Source: Actinomycetota bacterium (GTDB taxonomy: Bacteria; Actinomycetota; Actinomycetes; Nanopelagicales; Nanopelagicaceae). Taken from it: 8,413 nt of DNA. Below, piece by piece: positions 5,815 through 8,413 of this stretch (the stretch's first letter is position 1; each line of letters opens with the position of its first letter). The stretch lies in contig SYAM01000091.1 in assembly GCA_005787645.1 (NCBI GenBank), positions 1 through 8,413 of the forward strand, given 5' to 3'. Both the position numbers and the translations under genes were made by a program. A model generated the notes under the pieces. That model had not been told where the DNA came from and searched no databases. It worked only from the letters and a program-made list of their open reading frames with translations.

Positions 5815-6807
5815 ATGTCGAAAGAGATCGCCCCACTACAAGACCCAGGACTACCTCACCATGTACATCGCAAAGCTGACACGGATCCAGTTGCAGAGAA
5901 ACGTGCTGAACGACAAGTCTCAATTCTCTTCCTCCTCTCATCAGCCGGAACGCTCCTATTCATCTACTCATTCATCTGGATTCCCATCGATGTATTTGTA
6001 TTCCTGCCCATTCTTGGTAACACCAATGCTCATCAATTAGGGATTGGTGCTGGCCTCGGTTTTGCGCTCTTCTTTATCGGAGCGGGTGCGGTGCATTGGG
6101 CAAAAACACTTATGCCGGATGAGGAAGTAATCGCGCACCGACATGAAATGCGCTCCAGCGATGAAGATCGCGCATCATTCGTCGAAACGGTCAAAGGCGA
6201 GGCTGCGAAAGTTCAGTTGGGTCGCCGTTCCCTCATCAAGCGAACTCTTGGACTCTCACTCGGTCTCGTGGGACTCTCACCGCTCATCCTGTTACGTGAC
6301 CTGGGCCCACTACCCGAGCAATCGCTCTTGAAAACTACTTGGGATAAAGGCGTTCGTATCGTCACCGACCCTGGCAATCGCCCTTTACGCCCTGAAGATC
6401 TCGAGGTCGGTGCCATCGTGCATGTGCTCCCCGAAATCAAGGACCCAGAGCATCGCAAACTCAATGACATCGCAAAAGATGCCTCGATTCTGATTCGGGT
6501 CCGTCCAGCGGACCTGAAGCTCTCTGAAGAGAAAATGTCTTGGACTTATCAGGGAATCATTGCCTTCTCGAAGATTTGCTCCCACATGGGATGTCCAGTC
6601 GCGCTCTACGAACAGACCACCAAACACCTGCTCTGTCCATGTCACCAATCAACTTTCGATGTACCCACCGGCGCAAAAGTTATCTTTGGCCCCGCGGCGC
6701 GCCCTCTGCCACAATTGGCAATCACAGTCGACAGTGAGGGGTACCTCATCGCCGCTGCACCATTCAATGAACCGGTTGGACCTAGCTTCTGGGAGCGGAA
6801 CTCATGA
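5815..6807 (+). CDS. qcrA: Rieske iron-sulfur subunit of cytochrome bcc complex
   Basis: The 330-residue [2Fe-2S] subunit that takes the first electron from menaquinol and passes it to QcrC. Three hydrophobic segments lie near 36-58, 76-97, and 145-162, the actinobacterial topology. RRSLIKR (137-143) just before the third is a twin-arginine motif, matching family members whose third helix and Rieske domain are exported by Tat. Cluster ligands are C255 and H257 (CSHMGC) and C274 and H277 (CPCH); C260 and C276 would form the stabilising disulfide. The C-terminus GPSFWER is typical. It is about 100 residues shorter than mycobacterial QcrA as I recall it, lacking much of the long N-terminal extension. 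The ATG at 5815 is the only sensible start, but its ribosome binding site is weak: GAGAGGA is 14 nt away, and a three-codon frame (ATG GGT TAA, 5801-5809) intervenes. The stop overlaps the qcrB start. Confidence 0.97.
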   Translation: MSKEIAPLQDPGLPHHVHRKADTDPVAEKRAERQVSILFLLSSAGTLLFIYSFIWIPIDVFVFLPILGNTNAHQLGIGAGLGFALFFIGAGAVHWAKTLMPDEEVIAHRHEMRSSDEDRASFVETVKGEAAKVQLGRRSLIKRTLGLSLGLVGLSPLILLRDLGPLPEQSLLKTTWDKGVRIVTDPGNRPLRPEDLEVGAIVHVLPEIKDPEHRKLNDIAKDASILIRVRPADLKLSEEKMSWTYQGIIAFSKICSHMGCPVALYEQTTKHLLCPCHQSTFDVPTGAKVIFGPAARPLPQLAITVDSEGYLIAAAPFNEPVGPSFWERNS

Positions 6808-8402
6808 AATCACGACGCGAGAAAGTCGCCGGTGGCGTAGCCAATTTCATCGATGAGCGCACTGGTGCGGCGAAATGGGTAAAGAAGAATCTGCAGAAAG
6901 TCTTTCCTGATCACTGGTCATTTATGCTCGGTGAAATCGCACTCTACTCCTTCATCATCCTCCTGCTCTCTGGAACATTCTTGACATTCTGGTTTGTACC
7001 CTCGCAAGAAGAGATTGTCTATGAAGGTTCATATCAAGCACTTGAGGGTGTGAAGATGTCTGAAGCGTATGCCTCAACTCTGAACATCACCTTCGATGTG
7101 CGCGGTGGACTCTTGATGCGTCAAGTTCACCACTGGGCCGCTCTCCTCTTCTTGGCGGCGATGGTTGCCCACCTACTTCGAGTCTTTTTCACCGGCGCAT
7201 TCCGCAAGCCACGTGAACTCAATTGGATTCTGGGCGTTGCGCTTCTGACTCTCGGAATTGTCGAGGGATTCCTTGGTTACTCACTTCCTGATGACCTGCT
7301 CTCAGGAACTGGTGTGCGCATCGCACAAGCGATCCTTCAGGCGATTCCAGTCCTCGGAACCTACCTAGCCTTCTTCGCATTCGGAGGTGAGTTTCCCGGA
7401 GTCATGTTCATTCCGCGGATCTATACCGTCCACGTCCTTCTCATTCCAGGCATCATCCTGGCGCTAATTACCGTGCACTTGATGCTTGTCTGGTACCAAA
7501 AGCACACTCAATATCCAGGTGCTGGCCGCACCGAGAAGAATGTCGTCGGATACCCACTCCTTCCTGTCTATATGGCCAAAGCTGGCGGCTTCTTCTTCAT
7601 CGTCTTTGGTGTCACAGTGCTCCTGGGAGCCTTCGCTCAAATCAACCCCATCTGGATATTCGGTCCGTATACGCCGACGCAGATTTCTGCGGGATCACAA
7701 CCCGATTGGTATATGGGCTGGCTCGATGGTCTCGTGCGAATGTCGCCACCATTGGAGACGAGTGTCTTCGGGTACACCATCTCATGGAACATACTTCTTC
7801 CTGGTTTGATCCTGCCCGGAATCATCTTCACCGGAATGGCGCTCTATCCATTCATCGAGGCGTGGGCCACAGGAGATAAGCGTGAACATCATCTCTTAGA
7901 TCGACCTCGTAACGCTCCAACCCGTACCGCCCTCGGCGCAATGTCATTGACCTTCATGGTGGTATCGCTTATCAATGGTGGCAATGACCTCATCGCCACT
8001 CATTTCAACTTGAGCATCAATCAAATTATGTGGGCTACTCGAATCAGCATTATCATTCTTCCTCCTCTTGCTTACATCATTACCAAGCGAGTCTGCCTCT
8101 CGCTTCAACGTTACGACCGCGAACTGGTTCTTCATGGTCGTGAGACTGGTCGACTCGTGATGTTGCCTCATGGTGAATACATCGAAGTGCATGAACCAAT
8201 CTCCCCAGAGAAGGCCTACATGCTGACCCAGCATCAACAACCGCTACCGCTCCAAGCCCCTGAGGTTGATGAGAATGGGGTTGCCCCACGTGGTGGACTT
8301 AAGAACAAAGTCCGATCTCGCCTTAGCAAGGCGCTATTAGGTGAACAAATCGCCAAGCCAACACCAGAGGATGTCAAAGCCCTCGAGGGTGGTCACCACT
8401 AA
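6804..8402 (+). CDS. qcrB: Cytochrome b subunit of cytochrome bcc complex
   Basis: The 532-residue membrane subunit that binds two b haems and both quinone sites, running the proton-motive Q cycle with menaquinol. Likely haem ligands are H109 and H123 in helix B (RQVHHW, VAHLLR) and H210 and H225 in helix D (YTVHVL, ITVHLM). The second pair is 15 residues apart, as in b6-type and bacterial menaquinol complexes, rather than 14. GYSLPDDLLSG (159-169) and PDWY (300-303) mark the quinol-oxidising site; PDWY replaces PEWY of mitochondrial cytochrome b. About nine hydrophobic segments lie between 43 and 430, followed by a hydrophilic cytoplasmic tail of roughly 100 residues (433-532), as in other actinobacterial QcrB. 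The start overlaps the qcrA stop in ATGA, with GGGAG 8 nt upstream, so translation is coupled. The TAA stop is 11 nt from the window end; no terminator is visible. It closely resembles mycobacterial QcrB, the target of bcc inhibitors. Confidence 0.98.
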   Translation: MKSRREKVAGGVANFIDERTGAAKWVKKNLQKVFPDHWSFMLGEIALYSFIILLLSGTFLTFWFVPSQEEIVYEGSYQALEGVKMSEAYASTLNITFDVRGGLLMRQVHHWAALLFLAAMVAHLLRVFFTGAFRKPRELNWILGVALLTLGIVEGFLGYSLPDDLLSGTGVRIAQAILQAIPVLGTYLAFFAFGGEFPGVMFIPRIYTVHVLLIPGIILALITVHLMLVWYQKHTQYPGAGRTEKNVVGYPLLPVYMAKAGGFFFIVFGVTVLLGAFAQINPIWIFGPYTPTQISAGSQPDWYMGWLDGLVRMSPPLETSVFGYTISWNILLPGLILPGIIFTGMALYPFIEAWATGDKREHHLLDRPRNAPTRTALGAMSLTFMVVSLINGGNDLIATHFNLSINQIMWATRISIIILPPLAYIITKRVCLSLQRYDRELVLHGRETGRLVMLPHGEYIEVHEPISPEKAYMLTQHQQPLPLQAPEVDENGVAPRGGLKNKVRSRLSKALLGEQIAKPTPEDVKALEGGHH

Positions 8403-8413
8403 ATACTTCTTCG

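Noticed and set aside
1..8413. CRISPR arrays, insertion sequences, tRNA or rRNA genes, defence or toxin-antitoxin genes
   Set aside because: No regularly spaced repeats, transposase-like frames, terminal inverted repeats or structured RNA motifs were seen, and genes occupy nearly all of the window.

Overview
The window looks like a chromosomal core segment of an actinobacterium with intermediate base composition (by eye about half G+C, low for the phylum). The main evidence is gene order. A DEDDh-exonuclease/UvrC-like gene, a convergent trpD, and then a divergent ctaE-qcrC-qcrA-qcrB operon follow the layout I recall from Mycobacterium tuberculosis (Rv2191, Rv2192c trpD, Rv2193 ctaE, Rv2194-2196 qcrCAB). 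The di-haem QcrC, the QcrA with three membrane segments and a twin-arginine motif, and the PDWY-type QcrB are also actinobacterial forms. A small-genome freshwater actinobacterium (Nanopelagicales-like or Luna-type Microbacteriaceae) would fit the composition, but the sequence alone does not settle this.

Layout: 1-925 (minus) is a Gfo/Idh/MocA-type oxidoreductase whose C-terminus lies outside the window. 926-979 is a 54-bp divergent promoter region. 980-2740 (plus) encodes a DEDDh 3'-5' exonuclease fused to a UvrC-type GIY-YIG nuclease. Its 3' end overlaps by 44 bp the end of the convergent trpD (2697-3737, minus). Upstream of trpD, on the same strand and probably in the same transcript, is a small stand-alone degenerate receiver-domain protein (3761-4186, minus). 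4187-4331 is a divergent intergenic region with a 21-bp imperfect palindrome. From 4332 to 8402 (plus) runs ctaE-qcrC-qcrA-qcrB.

Together the last four genes encode the quinol-oxidising half (cytochrome bcc) and one subunit of the aa3 oxidase of the actinobacterial bcc:aa3 respiratory supercomplex. QcrB and QcrA oxidise menaquinol, and the two-haem QcrC passes electrons directly to the oxidase, to which CtaE belongs. TrpD acts in tryptophan synthesis and the fusion nuclease probably in DNA repair. Their place beside the respiratory operon looks like old conserved synteny rather than shared function.

No mobile element, CRISPR array, RNA gene or clear intrinsic terminator was seen. I found no clearly undescribed system. 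The points most worth a second look are the nuclease fusion with intact motifs, the degenerate receiver protein between trpD and ctaE, the probable leaderless starts, and small palindromes and repeats at gene junctions.
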